A stretch of DNA of 64,000 nt from Nonomuraea typhae (GTDB taxonomy: Bacteria; Actinomycetota; Actinomycetes; Streptosporangiales; Streptosporangiaceae), in contig NZ_VRLV01000022.1 of the NCBI RefSeq assembly GCF_009760925.1, positions 62,001 through 126,000 on the forward strand. Direction: 5' to 3'. The notes under the pieces were generated by a model. It had not been told where the DNA came from and did not search any database. It was given only the letters and a program-made list of their open reading frames with translations. Positions 26,673 through 34,522 of the stretch are shown here, piece by piece. How positions within the stretch are numbered: the first letter of the stretch is position 1; each line of letters begins with the position of its first letter. A program made the position numbers and the translations under genes.

Positions 26673-27724
26673 GTGGCCGGCACCCCGACCTTCATGCCCT
26701 CCGCGAGCCCGGAGCCCTTGACCTCGACCCGGCCGCTGCCGAACGCGCCGAGCTCCACGGGGACGATCTTGTTGCCGCCGCCCTCGATGACCTCGACGCC
26801 GAAGCCGCCGGTGCTGGTGGCCAGCAGCGCCTCGACCGGGACGGTGAGCACGCCCTTGACCCGCTCGCTCTCCAGCTCCACGTCCACGGGCGCCTGGTCG
26901 AGCCGGGTCTTGGGCTTCTTGTTGAGCGTGATGTCCACGTCCACGGTGGTGGTCTGGTTCTCCTGCGAGCCGCTGGTCTCGGCGACGGTGCCGACCGCGG
27001 TGATCTTTCCCTTGGCGCGTTCGCCGCCGGGCAGCTCGACCGTGACCTTGGCGCCCTTCCTGGCCAGCTCCTGATCGTCGGTGTCGAGGTCCACGTGCAC
27101 CAGCCGCTTGGTGCCGGTGACCTTGAACACCTCCTGGCCGGGCATCGTCTTGCGGCCGACCGCGGTCTTCACCTCGCCGATCCGGACCGCGCCCTTCTGG
27201 AAGACCACCTGGGCGGCGTCCACCCGGCCGGTCTCCGGCAGGCCGCGATCCTCCTGCCACTCCAGGACGGCCAGGTAGGTGGCGTAGGTGAACTCGTCGT
27301 CCACGGTCAGGTCGTCGCCGTAGCCGAGGGCCTTGAGGTTGCGTTCGAGCTGGGTGACGTCCGGGCCTTCGACGCCCCGCTCCAGGGTGCGGTACAGGGG
27401 GAGCTTGCCGTACATGAGCGTGACGGGTTCGCGGTCCACCCGCATCAGCGAGCGGCCCCGCTTGACCAGCGCGCCCTCCTCCGGGACCCAGGTGACGGTG
27501 CCGCGCGCCTCGGTGGTGACCGTGCGCTCGTCGGCGTAGGTCAGCGTGCCGTCCACGGTCTCGGTGTCGACGAGGTCCTGCCGGGTGATGTCCGCGGTGG
27601 CCGGCGCGGGCGCCCTGGTCGGCGCCGCCGTACCCGTGCCGCTGTCGCTGAGTACGGCTGTCGCCGTCCAGGCGGCGGCCGCGCCCACGAGCGCGACCGC
27701 GGCGGCTGCCAGGAGCTTCCTCAC
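26669..27724 (-). CDS. membrane-fusion/adaptor protein with peptidoglycan-binding domain
   Basis: A 351-residue extracytoplasmic protein. GTG 27724 gives a clean signal-anchor VRKLLAAAAVALVGAAAAWT. A biotinyl-lipoyl-like hairpin surrounds TVTWVPEEGALVKRGRSLMRVD; a PG_binding_1 domain follows (GPDVTQLERNLKALGYGDD, TYLAVLEWQEDRGLPETGRV); then HlyD/MacA beta-barrel parts (VHVDLDTDDQELARKGAKV, GVLTVPVEALLATSTGG). It links the ABC exporter to the wall. GTGA overlap with the upstream lipoprotein gene. Confidence 0.92.
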   Translation of the reverse strand: MRKLLAAAAVALVGAAAAWTATAVLSDSGTGTAAPTRAPAPATADITRQDLVDTETVDGTLTYADERTVTTEARGTVTWVPEEGALVKRGRSLMRVDREPVTLMYGKLPLYRTLERGVEGPDVTQLERNLKALGYGDDLTVDDEFTYATYLAVLEWQEDRGLPETGRVDAAQVVFQKGAVRIGEVKTAVGRKTMPGQEVFKVTGTKRLVHVDLDTDDQELARKGAKVTVELPGGERAKGKITAVGTVAETSGSQENQTTTVDVDITLNKKPKTRLDQAPVDVELESERVKGVLTVPVEALLATSTGGFGVEVIEGGGNKIVPVELGAFGSGRVEVKGSGLAEGMKVGVPAT

Positions 27725-28221
27725 GGCTTCTTCACCGCGCCGGGCGCGAACTGCTTGCACGCCTCCTGGGCCTTCTGCATCTTGTCGCCGTCACCGGGGC
27801 CCCCGGTCATCATGATGCCGCCGTTGGCCGTCGGGTCGGGCACGTCGACGCCGTTCTCACGCATGCACTGGGCGAACTTGACCATCTTGTCGCGCGCCTC
27901 CGGGTCCGCGTTGGCGCCCCTGTCGCCCATGACGCCCTTGAGGTGTTCCTGGCACTTTTGCTGGGCCTTGTCGACCGTGCTCTTGTCGACGCCTTCGGGG
28001 AGCCTGATCTGGATGCGGCCGTCGTCGCCCGGGTCATCCATCTTGACGCCGTTCTCGCGCATGCACTGGGCGTATTTGAGCTGGGCGTCACGGGCGTTGC
28101 CCGACGGGCTGGCCGAGGCCGCGCCGGAGGCGCCGGCGGTCGTCGCTCCGGTGGAGGTGGTGCCGCAGGCGACGAGGGTCAGAAGGATGGCCGCGACGGC
28201 CGGGACGATGCGTAGGTTCAT
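27721..28221 (-). CDS. lipoprotein with two QCMRENG repeats, first gene of ABC operon
   Basis: A 166-residue lipoprotein: MNLRIVPAVAAILLTLVAC has a LVAC lipobox. After a Ser/Ala-rich linker come two copies of a short unit: LKYAQCMRENGVKMDDP (about residue 50) and VKFAQCMRENGVDVPDP (about 115). Each unit also contains a downstream Cys (KCQEH, ACKQF), so disulfides within each unit are likely. This family accompanies MacB-like exporters in actinomycetes as I recall. It is divergent from the response-regulator gene across 89 bp. Possible substrate-capture or sensor role. Confidence 0.85.
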   Translation of the reverse strand: MNLRIVPAVAAILLTLVACGTTSTGATTAGASGAASASPSGNARDAQLKYAQCMRENGVKMDDPGDDGRIQIRLPEGVDKSTVDKAQQKCQEHLKGVMGDRGANADPEARDKMVKFAQCMRENGVDVPDPTANGGIMMTGGPGDGDKMQKAQEACKQFAPGAVKKP

Positions 28222-28310
28222 GGCACCGCACTTCACCGAAGCCGGTGCTAAACGCGGATAAGCCGCCGTATTTACCTGGCGCTAACACCTCATCAGCGAC
28301 CCTGACCTGC

Positions 28311-28955
28311 ATGCGGGTGCTAGTCGTCGAGGACGAGGAACAGATGGCCGACGCCATCGCGCGCGGGCTCCGGCTCAACGCCATGGCCGTCGACGTGGCC
28401 TACGACGGGCAGGAGGCGCTGGACCTGGCCTCCTACATCGACTACTCGGTCATCGTGCTCGACCGGGACCTGCCCGCGGTGCACGGGGACGACGTGTGCC
28501 GCGAGCTGATGTCCCGCAGCCGGATCATCATGCTGACCGCCGCCGGGCAGTTGCACGACCGGGTGGACGGGCTGACGCTCGGCGCCGACGACTACCTGGT
28601 CAAGCCGTTCGCCTTCGCCGAGCTGGTGGCCAGGGTGCGGACGCTGGCCCGCCGTACCGACCGGGGCGAGGCGCCGGTCCTCGAACGCGCGGGCATCCGG
28701 CTCGACCCCGCCCGCCGTACGGTCACCCGCGACGGCGCCGACGTCGGCCTGAACCGCAAGGAGTTCGACGTCCTGCACGAGCTGCTGCGCGCCGGCGGAA
28801 AGCTGCTCACCTCGATCGAGCTGCGCAGGAAGGTGTGGGACGAGTACGCGGACGGCGGCACCGGCGTGCTGCGGGTCACGCTGACCTCGCTGCGCAGGAA
28901 GCTCGGCACCCCCGCGGTGATCGAGAACGTCCCCGGCCGCGGGTACCGCCTGTGA
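28311..28955 (+). CDS. OmpR-family response regulator
   Basis: A 214-residue regulator. Receiver with LVVEDEEQMADAIARGLR, phosphoacceptor Asp in VIVLDRDLPAVHG (about residue 51), Thr in IIMLTAAG and Lys in LVKPFAFAEL; DNA-binding winged helix includes LNRKEFDVLHELLRAGGKLLTSIELRRKVWDEY and VTLTSLRRKLGTPAVIENVPGRGYRL. ATG 28311 is 22 codons inside the longest frame. Divergent from the lipoprotein/ABC operon, which it probably activates. The stop overlaps the kinase start (GTGA). Confidence 0.96.
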   Translation: MRVLVVEDEEQMADAIARGLRLNAMAVDVAYDGQEALDLASYIDYSVIVLDRDLPAVHGDDVCRELMSRSRIIMLTAAGQLHDRVDGLTLGADDYLVKPFAFAELVARVRTLARRTDRGEAPVLERAGIRLDPARRTVTRDGADVGLNRKEFDVLHELLRAGGKLLTSIELRRKVWDEYADGGTGVLRVTLTSLRRKLGTPAVIENVPGRGYRL

Positions 28956-30073
28956 AGCGGCTCGGCCTGCGGATGCGGCTCACCCTGCTGTACGGCGGGC
29001 TGTTCTTCCTGGCGGGCAGCGCGTTGTTGTGGATCACCTATCTGATGACCGCGCGGTCCGTGAGCCAGAAGTTCGTCAAGGTCATCGGCGGCGGCCCCCA
29101 GGGCGGCGAGCCGCCGTCCGGCGACGTGGTCTTCAAGGCCGCCCAGGCCGAGATGGAACAACGCGCCGGCGCCGTGCTCGACGAGACCCTGCGCTGGTCG
29201 GTCAGCGCGATGGTGCTGATCGGGATCGCGGCCGTGGTCATCGGCTACCTGGTCGCCGACCGGGCGCTGCGACCGCTGAACAAGGTGACCGAGACCGCCC
29301 AGCGCCTGTCCGAGAGCACGTTGCACGAGCGCATCGCGCTGGAAGGGCCGCAGGACGAGGTCAAGCGGCTGGCCGACACCTTCGACGCGATGCTCGGCAG
29401 GCTGCACCGGGTCTTCGACGCGCAACGCCGCTTCATCGCCAACGCCTCGCACGAGCTGCGCACCCCGCTGGCCATCAACCGGACCGTCCTGGAGGTGTCC
29501 CTGGAGGAACCCGAAGCCTCGCCCGACCTCAAGGCGCTGGCCAGGGCGCTGCTGGGGACCAACGCCCGCTACGAGCGGCTGATCGAGGGGCTCCTGCTGC
29601 TCGCGCAGTCGGAGCAGGAGCTGGGCACCCGCAAGCCGGTCCAGGTGGAGCATGTCGTGCGGACCGCGCTGGAGCTCACCGCAGTCAAGCGCGACATCAC
29701 CGTTCACCAGGATCTGCGGCCGGTCGTCGTCGAGGGCGATCCGCTGTTTCTCGAGCGTTGCGTGTTCAACCTGCTGGAGAACGCGCTCAAGTACAACGTG
29801 CGGGGCGGGCGGGTGTGGGTTTCGCTGCGGGAGGAGTACGGCGGGGCCGCCTTCACCGTCGAGAACACCGGGCCGGTGATCTCGCCCTTCGAAGTGGATG
29901 ACCTGTTCGAGCCGTTCCGGCGTCATGGGGATCGGGTGCAGTCCGGCCGGGGGGCCGGGCTCGGGCTGTCGATCGTCCGGGCCATCGCGGAGGCGCACGG
30001 GGGCACCGTCAGCGCGCAGCCTCGCCACGAAGGCGGGCTGTCGGTGACCGTGCGCCTCCCGCTCACTCCTTGA
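28952..30073 (+). CDS. sensor histidine kinase partner of the OmpR regulator
   Basis: A 373-residue kinase. Two membrane helices (LTLLYGGLFFLAGSALLWI and SAMVLIGIAAVVIGYLVA) bracket a short outer loop of about 55 residues; a HAMP domain follows (ADRALRPLNKVTETAQRLSES). Phosphoacceptor His in FIANASHELRTPLAINR (about residue 169); N box LLENALKYN; G box GRGAGLGLSIVRAIAEAHGG. The GTG start overlaps the regulator stop. The short sensor loop suggests it senses within or near the membrane, as in exporter-linked systems for cell-envelope drugs. Confidence 0.95.
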   Translation: MKRLGLRMRLTLLYGGLFFLAGSALLWITYLMTARSVSQKFVKVIGGGPQGGEPPSGDVVFKAAQAEMEQRAGAVLDETLRWSVSAMVLIGIAAVVIGYLVADRALRPLNKVTETAQRLSESTLHERIALEGPQDEVKRLADTFDAMLGRLHRVFDAQRRFIANASHELRTPLAINRTVLEVSLEEPEASPDLKALARALLGTNARYERLIEGLLLLAQSEQELGTRKPVQVEHVVRTALELTAVKRDITVHQDLRPVVVEGDPLFLERCVFNLLENALKYNVRGGRVWVSLREEYGGAAFTVENTGPVISPFEVDDLFEPFRRHGDRVQSGRGAGLGLSIVRAIAEAHGGTVSAQPRHEGGLSVTVRLPLTP

Positions 30074-30818
30074 CGCCTACGATGACCGTCGCGTGGAATT
30101 CGGCCGAGCGCAGCACCTGCCCGCGCAGCCCGGCCGCCTCCACCACCGCTCGGGCCGCCTCAGCCTGACGTTCGCCGGTCTCGAACAGCAGATGGCCGCC
30201 CGGAGCCAGCCACCGCGGCGCCTCGGCCGTCACCCTGCGCAGGACGTCCAGGCCGTCCGGGCCGCCGTCCAGCGTCACCAGCGGCTCGTGCTCCCTGGCC
30301 TCCTGCGGCAGGAATCCGATGTCGGCTGTCGGCACATAGGGGACGTTGGCCAGGAGCACGTCCACCCGGGTGCGCAGGTGCTCCGGCAGAGGGTCGAACA
30401 GGTCGCCCTCGTACACGTTCCCCGCCAGGTTCTCGCGCGCGCACGCCACGGCGGCCGGTTCCACGTCGGCAGCGTGCAACTCGCCGCCGGTCAGCGACAC
30501 CAGCGCCTTGCCCAGGGCTCCGGAACCACAGCACAGGTCGAGGATCACGCCCGGGCTCGGGACCAGCTTCGCGGCCTGCCGTACCAGGAACTCGGTACGG
30601 CGGCGCGGCACGAACACCCCGGGGCCGATGCGCACGCGCAGGCCGCAGAACTCCGCCCAGCCCACGACCTGCTCCAGCGGGTATCCCTCCGCTCTTCTGC
30701 CCACCATGGCGGCCACCTCCCCCGGGGTGGCGGCGGTGGAGAGGATCAGCTCCGCCTCGTCCTCGGCGAAGACACAGCCGGCGGCACGGAGTCTGGTGAC
30801 GACTTCTTCGGGTGACAC
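30063..30818 (-). CDS. PrmC/HemK-related methyltransferase, putative protein N5-glutamine methylase
   Basis: A 251-residue class I methyltransferase. An N-terminal helical part (1-70) ends in the PrmC-like PLEQVVGWAEFCGLRVRIGPGVFVPRRRTEFLV; AdoMet motif VILDLCCGSGALGKAL; the catalytic NPPY is NVPY here (LLANVPYVPTADI), as in the PrmC-related subgroup that is distinct from true PrmC. GTG 30818 is used. It ends convergently with the kinase gene, overlapping by 11 bp. Confidence 0.9.
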   Translation of the reverse strand: MSPEEVVTRLRAAGCVFAEDEAELILSTAATPGEVAAMVGRRAEGYPLEQVVGWAEFCGLRVRIGPGVFVPRRRTEFLVRQAAKLVPSPGVILDLCCGSGALGKALVSLTGGELHAADVEPAAVACARENLAGNVYEGDLFDPLPEHLRTRVDVLLANVPYVPTADIGFLPQEAREHEPLVTLDGGPDGLDVLRRVTAEAPRWLAPGGHLLFETGERQAEAARAVVEAAGLRGQVLRSAEFHATVIVGVKE

Positions 30819-31197
30819 ACGAACGCCTTTCGGTGCTGCGGGCGTCCCCCTGCGGTTGGCGAGATCGCCCGCGTCTCTGTAGCGGAAATCGGTCTCACCT
30901 CCTCAAGTCGGGTGCCAGGATACTGGGCCGTCTTCTGGGGACGGCAGGCGGGTGGCTTTTATCCCCATTTATTGCGATATGTCGTATTTCAGGTCACGAC
31001 ACCACCGGCCGCTCCACGCAGTCTCTTCCCGGCCACCCCCGCGGGACTTACGCGTCAAGCATGGTGAAACAGTCGGCCAGGGCCGGGTCTAGATCGACGT
31101 CTCGGGAAACCTTCGCGCTCCCATCGCCCGTCAAGCACATAGGTGATCGTTTGCCCAGTGCCCACAACCGAGCGAGGAAAGTGGTGATGGGGAGATC
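30819..31197. other. 379-bp region without a convincing gene
   Basis: Open frames occur on both strands but lack ribosome sites and family resemblance. A reverse-strand stretch (31048-31200) reads LPITTFLARLWALGKRS and ends DPALADCFTMLDA, faintly protein-like, possibly a gene scrap. I see no RNA gene. Confidence 0.4.
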
Positions 31198-31569
31198 GTG
31201 ACCGGCCTCTATGACCCCCCGCCGTCCGCCAAGATTCGATCGTTGCCGAAGAAGCCGTACCGTCTGATCGTGCCGCAGGCCGCGGGCAGCATCGCGCTGG
31301 TATGCGTGATCACCGTGGCGGTGTTCACGGCAAGCAGCAGCACGTCCGAGCACCCGAAACCGCCGGCCGCGGCAGGGCGCATGACGCCACGTCCAACCGT
31401 CACGGTCACCCGTACGGTGTCCACCCGGACCCCGGCGCACAGCGAGCGGAAGCCGTACCACATGCAGGTGAAGGTCACGTACTACCGCCCGGGGAAGCCG
31501 CGGCCGTTCTGCCGCCGGTATCTCGACCTCGATCGCAGATTCTGCCGGGCACTGCTCCACGGCCGCTGA
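31198..31569 (+). CDS. hypothetical single-span membrane protein, 123 aa
   Basis: A cytoplasmic N-terminus with proline/lysine residues, one membrane helix (AAGSIALVCVITVAVFTA, about residues 28-46), then a Thr/Pro-rich stretch and a basic C-terminus with two Cys (RPFCRRYLDLDRRFCRALL). GTG 31198 follows GGGGA. Family not recognised. Convergent with the HxlR gene. Confidence 0.6.
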   Translation: MTGLYDPPPSAKIRSLPKKPYRLIVPQAAGSIALVCVITVAVFTASSSTSEHPKPPAAAGRMTPRPTVTVTRTVSTRTPAHSERKPYHMQVKVTYYRPGKPRPFCRRYLDLDRRFCRALLHGR

Positions 31570-31613
31570 CCTCCTGGCGAGCTTCCCCGGTGTTTCACAC
31601 ACCGGGGACTCGG

Positions 31614-32258
31614 TCACGCGCCAGGGGCGGGGAAGACTCTGCGGAGAACCTCGGCGTCGCCCTGGAGGCGTCCTGCGGAGACCGCCTGCTCGACCGTGCA
31701 CGTGCCGGCCGCAAGCCCGATGACGATCTCTGGTACGGCCGTGAGAATCGTGCCCGGCCGAGCGTCGGGCCCGGCGACCGCGCGCGGGCCGTTCTCGTCG
31801 ATGTGCAGGACCATGAGGAAGCCTTCGACCTCGAGGCCGAGTTCGAGCGCGGGAGCCGCGGTCACGCCGCGTAGCATCGCCGGCAGCGCGAGCGCCAGCC
31901 AGCGCGGCTGGAACGCGTCGTCGCCACGTCCTGTCGCCAACAGCGGCGCACCCCACCTGCCAAGCGCCTCCATCGGCTCGCGGAGCCCCGCGCCCCACGG
32001 CGTCAGGGCGTAGAGGACGCCCGCATCTCCAAGCCGCCGCTCGACGATTCCATTTCCCTCCAGGCTCCGCAGGCGCTCCGCCAAGAGGTTGGTCGCGATC
32101 CCGGCGAGGGAGGTCTTCAGTTCGTTGTAGCGCAGCGGACCGGGCAGCAGTTCGCGCACGATCAGGAGGTTCCAGCGGTCGCCCACCACGTCCAAGGCGC
32201 GGGCAAGTCCGCAGAACTGCCCATAGGAGCGACCCGAAGAGTGCTTGATATTTTCCAT
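31614..32258 (-). CDS. HxlR-family winged-helix regulator with SCP2-like C-terminus
   Basis: A 214-residue regulator. HxlR core: GQFCGLARALDVVGDRWNLLIVRELLPGPLRYNEL and IATNLLAERLRSLEGNGIVERR (about residues 13-85). The C-terminal ~100 residues (LALALPAMLRGVT, LEVEGFLMVLHIDENG, GTILTAVPEIVIGLAAGT) look like a sterol-carrier-type domain common in actinomycete HxlR proteins. Divergent from the DUF1761 gene with a palindrome between them. Confidence 0.92.
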   Translation of the reverse strand: MENIKHSSGRSYGQFCGLARALDVVGDRWNLLIVRELLPGPLRYNELKTSLAGIATNLLAERLRSLEGNGIVERRLGDAGVLYALTPWGAGLREPMEALGRWGAPLLATGRGDDAFQPRWLALALPAMLRGVTAAPALELGLEVEGFLMVLHIDENGPRAVAGPDARPGTILTAVPEIVIGLAAGTCTVEQAVSAGRLQGDAEVLRRVFPAPGA

Positions 32259-32263
32259 CGTGG

Positions 32264-32276
32264 TTGATTATATCAA
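32264..32276. promoter_or_regulatory. HxlR operator-like palindrome
   Basis: ttgat-tat-atcaa, a perfect 13-bp inverted repeat 5 bp upstream of the HxlR start codon and 68 bp from the divergent DUF1761 gene. A likely autoregulatory site. Confidence 0.6.
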
Positions 32277-32344
32277 GCTCCTCGATGCGGTCGCCGGGCA
32301 CGGCTCGGACCGCCCCGATGCTCGGACAACCAAGGAGTGACGCC

Positions 32345-32752
32345 ATGGAGATCAACTGGCTTGCCACCGTGCTCGCCATCGTCGTCGGCATGGCCGTGGC
32401 GTTCGTGTGGTACAGCAAGAAGGGCTTCGGGATCGTTTGGTGGAGGTTGACCGGCATAGCTCCCGAAGACTCCAAGACGGCCAGCAGAAGGAACATGGTC
32501 CAGCTCCTCATCGCGAACAGCGTGACGGCGCTCGGACTGGCGGCCGGCATCGGGATCGCGTCGGCGGCCACAGGTAACGATTCCGTGTGGCCGGCGCTGC
32601 TGGTCGGCCTCGTGGCGTGGTTGACGTTCTCGGCGACCACGCTCCTCCAGCACAACGCCTTCGAGCTGAAGCCTCCGAAGCTGACCCTCGTCAACAGCGG
32701 CTATCAGCTGGTGCTGTTTCTCGCCATGGCGCTGGTGATCGGGCTGCTGTAG
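32345..32752 (+). CDS. DUF1761 membrane protein
   Basis: A 135-residue protein with four membrane helices (LATVLAIVVGMAVAFVWYS, LLIANSVTALGLAAGIGIA, VWPALLVGLVAWLTFSATT, LVLFLAMALVIGLL). Family-typical VWYSKKGFGIVWWRLTG and a NSGYQ end. AAGGAG lies 8 nt before ATG 32345. Function of the family is unknown; control by the divergent HxlR protein is likely. Confidence 0.88.
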   Translation: MEINWLATVLAIVVGMAVAFVWYSKKGFGIVWWRLTGIAPEDSKTASRRNMVQLLIANSVTALGLAAGIGIASAATGNDSVWPALLVGLVAWLTFSATTLLQHNAFELKPPKLTLVNSGYQLVLFLAMALVIGLL

Positions 32753-32873
32753 CGCCCACGGCGGATCCGGCAGCGAGACCCGCGCGGAACCGGAATTCCA
32801 TCCTGACGGGCGATACCGGGTTCACCCCGTCGGGTGAGGCCGGACCGGTTCCGCCCGGCCTAGCTTCGAGACT

Positions 32874-33101
32874 GTGCGTTTCCTACGTCTCATCCTTCTC
32901 AGCGTCGTCATGCTCGTCGGCTGGACAGCCCGTGGCCAAGAGCCGATCGACGACTACCGCTTGAGCAAGTCGATGACGGCGACGGCGATCATGCCGCTGA
33001 CGAACCGATTCTCCGTGGACGACGCGGTCGTCACGGTTCTCCCCGAGTTCAAGATGGCCGATCCGCGCTACACCAAGATCACCGCACGCTCGTCGAGCTA
33101 G
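32874..33101 (+). CDS. possible small exported protein, 75 aa
   Basis: A signal-like N-terminus MRFLRLILLSVVMLVGWTA followed by 50 polar residues; GTG start without a clear ribosome site. It precedes the CPBP gene by 31 bp. No family recognised; may not be real. Confidence 0.35.
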   Translation: MRFLRLILLSVVMLVGWTARGQEPIDDYRLSKSMTATAIMPLTNRFSVDDAVVTVLPEFKMADPRYTKITARSSS

Positions 33102-33131
33102 ATCCTCGCGCCCGCACGAAACGAGGTCATC

Positions 33132-33950
33132 ATGACTGCGTCCCCCACGCGCTCCAGTTCCGCCAGATCAACCACTTCCGATGTCACCTGGTTCTTCGCG
33201 ATCGCCGTCCTGCTGTGTTTCGCGTTGTCCGTCCCTATGGTCTTCCGGCTCGTCCCGACGGACTTCAACAACCTGATCACTCCGATCATGCAACAGACTC
33301 CGCTGCTCGCAGCGATCATCATGTGGCTTGCCCGGCGGCCCGGAACGTTCCGAGCGACGTTCGCCACCAGGTGGCGCGGCACACTCAAGTGGACCGGCAT
33401 CGGCATCGGCCTCATCGCCGCGATCGCCGCGATCCAAACCGCCATCGCACTGGCATTGGGGATCTGGCAGCTCAACCCGCTTGACCAGATCTTCACGGCG
33501 ACCATGTGGGTCGCTCCGGTCTTCCTCATGCAGTCGGTCTTCGCCATCGGCGAAGAGTTCGGCTGGCGCGGCTGGCTGGCGACGCGCGCCGCGTCATGGG
33601 GATTCTGGCCACTGGCCCTCGTCAGCGGCCTGGTCTGGATCGTCTGGCATCTGCCGGTCCTCGCCGTCATCGGTGATCGACCCGTCTGGGACATCGTCAT
33701 CTACTACGCGGGCATGCTGCCCTGGGCGCCTCTGTTGCTCGCACTTCGCTGGCACTCGGCGAGTGTCTGGCCCGCGGTTCTGACGCACGGAGCGATCAAC
33801 AGCGTCCGGGTGTACCTGCTGCAATCCGTCCCCAACGCAACGGATCACCTGCTCATCGAAGTGATCGGCTGGGTGCTCACGCTCGCCGCCGCCGTGTGGC
33901 TGATGCGCCCGAGCCGGGCGCGGCTCGTCCGCGGGCCCATCGACGGTTAG
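33132..33950 (+). CDS. CPBP-family intramembrane metalloprotease (Abi-like)
   Basis: A 272-residue protein with about seven to eight helices. Conserved motifs: GEEFGWRGWLA (EExxxR), LVWIVWHLPV (His) and WPAVLTHGAINS (HxxxN). These form the zinc-dependent glutamic-type active site of CaaX-prenyl protease/bacteriocin-processing family members. Actinomycete versions are of unknown substrate. Confidence 0.93.
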   Translation: MTASPTRSSSARSTTSDVTWFFAIAVLLCFALSVPMVFRLVPTDFNNLITPIMQQTPLLAAIIMWLARRPGTFRATFATRWRGTLKWTGIGIGLIAAIAAIQTAIALALGIWQLNPLDQIFTATMWVAPVFLMQSVFAIGEEFGWRGWLATRAASWGFWPLALVSGLVWIVWHLPVLAVIGDRPVWDIVIYYAGMLPWAPLLLALRWHSASVWPAVLTHGAINSVRVYLLQSVPNATDHLLIEVIGWVLTLAAAVWLMRPSRARLVRGPIDG

Positions 33951-34031
33951 GTTGATTCCCTGCTCACGCCTGCCCTCTCGCTCAGCCGACCGTCTTCCCG
34001 CCGCGACCGATTCCGCCTTCAAGATCACGGA

Positions 34032-34118
34032 GATGGCCCGGTCGGCCACACCGACACGGTCGTGGCGGAGACGGTCTACCGCAAGCGGATCAGACCCGTC
34101 ATGCAGGAGGGAGCCATC
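34032..34118 (+). pseudogene. C-terminal scrap of a tyrosine integrase
   Basis: The frame reads VGHTDTVVAETVYRKRIRP then VMQEGA, matching the final motif (GH...T...VYRHxxRP) of serotype-type actinomycete integrases that contain the catalytic Tyr in VYR. No upstream part of an integrase is present. It lies just beyond the 3' end of tRNA-Phe, where an excised or deleted element's int gene would have been. Confidence 0.65.
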
Positions 34119-34150
34119 TTTCCACTTACCCCGGCGTCCTGGTCACGCAT

Positions 34151-34191
34151 AAACGAAAACGCCCTGGTCAGTAACTCATGACCGGGGCGTT
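34151..34191 (-). terminator. terminator of the tRNA-Glu/Asp/Phe cluster
   Basis: Stem formed by aacgccctggtca (34158) and the matching tgaccggggcgtt (ending 34191); on the reverse strand it is followed by ttttcgttt. Located after tRNA-Phe. Confidence 0.8.
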
Positions 34192-34206
34192 CTGGCTGTT
34201 CAAAGC

Positions 34207-34283
34207 TGGTGGTCAGGGGCAGGGTCGAACTGCCGACCTTCCGCTTTTCAGGCGGACGCTCGTACCAACTGAGCTACCTGACC
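34207..34283 (-). tRNA. tRNA-Phe (GAA)
   Basis: Acceptor ggtcagg/cctgacc, anticodon loop ctGAAaa within tccgc/gcgga, T-arm ggcagttcgaccctgcc-like, encoded CCA. First-to-last order on the reverse strand is Glu, Asp, Phe. Confidence 0.95.
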
Positions 34284-34288
34284 CAGAG

Positions 34289-34363
34289 CGGTCCTGACGG
34301 GACTTGAACCCGCGACCTCCACCTTGACAGGGTGGCGAGCACTCCAAACTGCTCTACAGGACC
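34289..34363 (-). tRNA. tRNA-Asp (GTC)
   Basis: Acceptor ggtcctg/caggacc, anticodon loop ctGTCaa within ccacc/ggtgg, T-loop ggttcaagtcc. No encoded CCA. Confidence 0.95.
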
Positions 34364-34442
34364 TTGTTTGCTTGGCCTTTCGGCCTCGCCTAGCTTACCA
34401 GTCTTTCGGAGGTCTTCGACCAGCCGTTTTCCTGTTAAGCCG

Positions 34443-34515
34443 TGCCCCCAACGGGATTCGAACCCGTGCCGCCGCCTTGAAAGGGCGGTGTCCTAGGCCG
34501 CTAGACGATGGGGGC
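34443..34515 (-). tRNA. tRNA-Glu (TTC)
   Basis: Acceptor gccccca/tgggggc, anticodon loop ctTTCaa within ccgcc/ggcgg, T-arm cgggttcgaatcccg. Leads the Glu-Asp-Phe cluster. Confidence 0.95.
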
Positions 34516-34522
34516 TCAGGAT

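Noticed and set aside
31048-31200. Reverse-strand peptide ending ALADCFTMLDA
   Set aside because: Protein-like but no start, family or conserved motif; too little to call a pseudogene.
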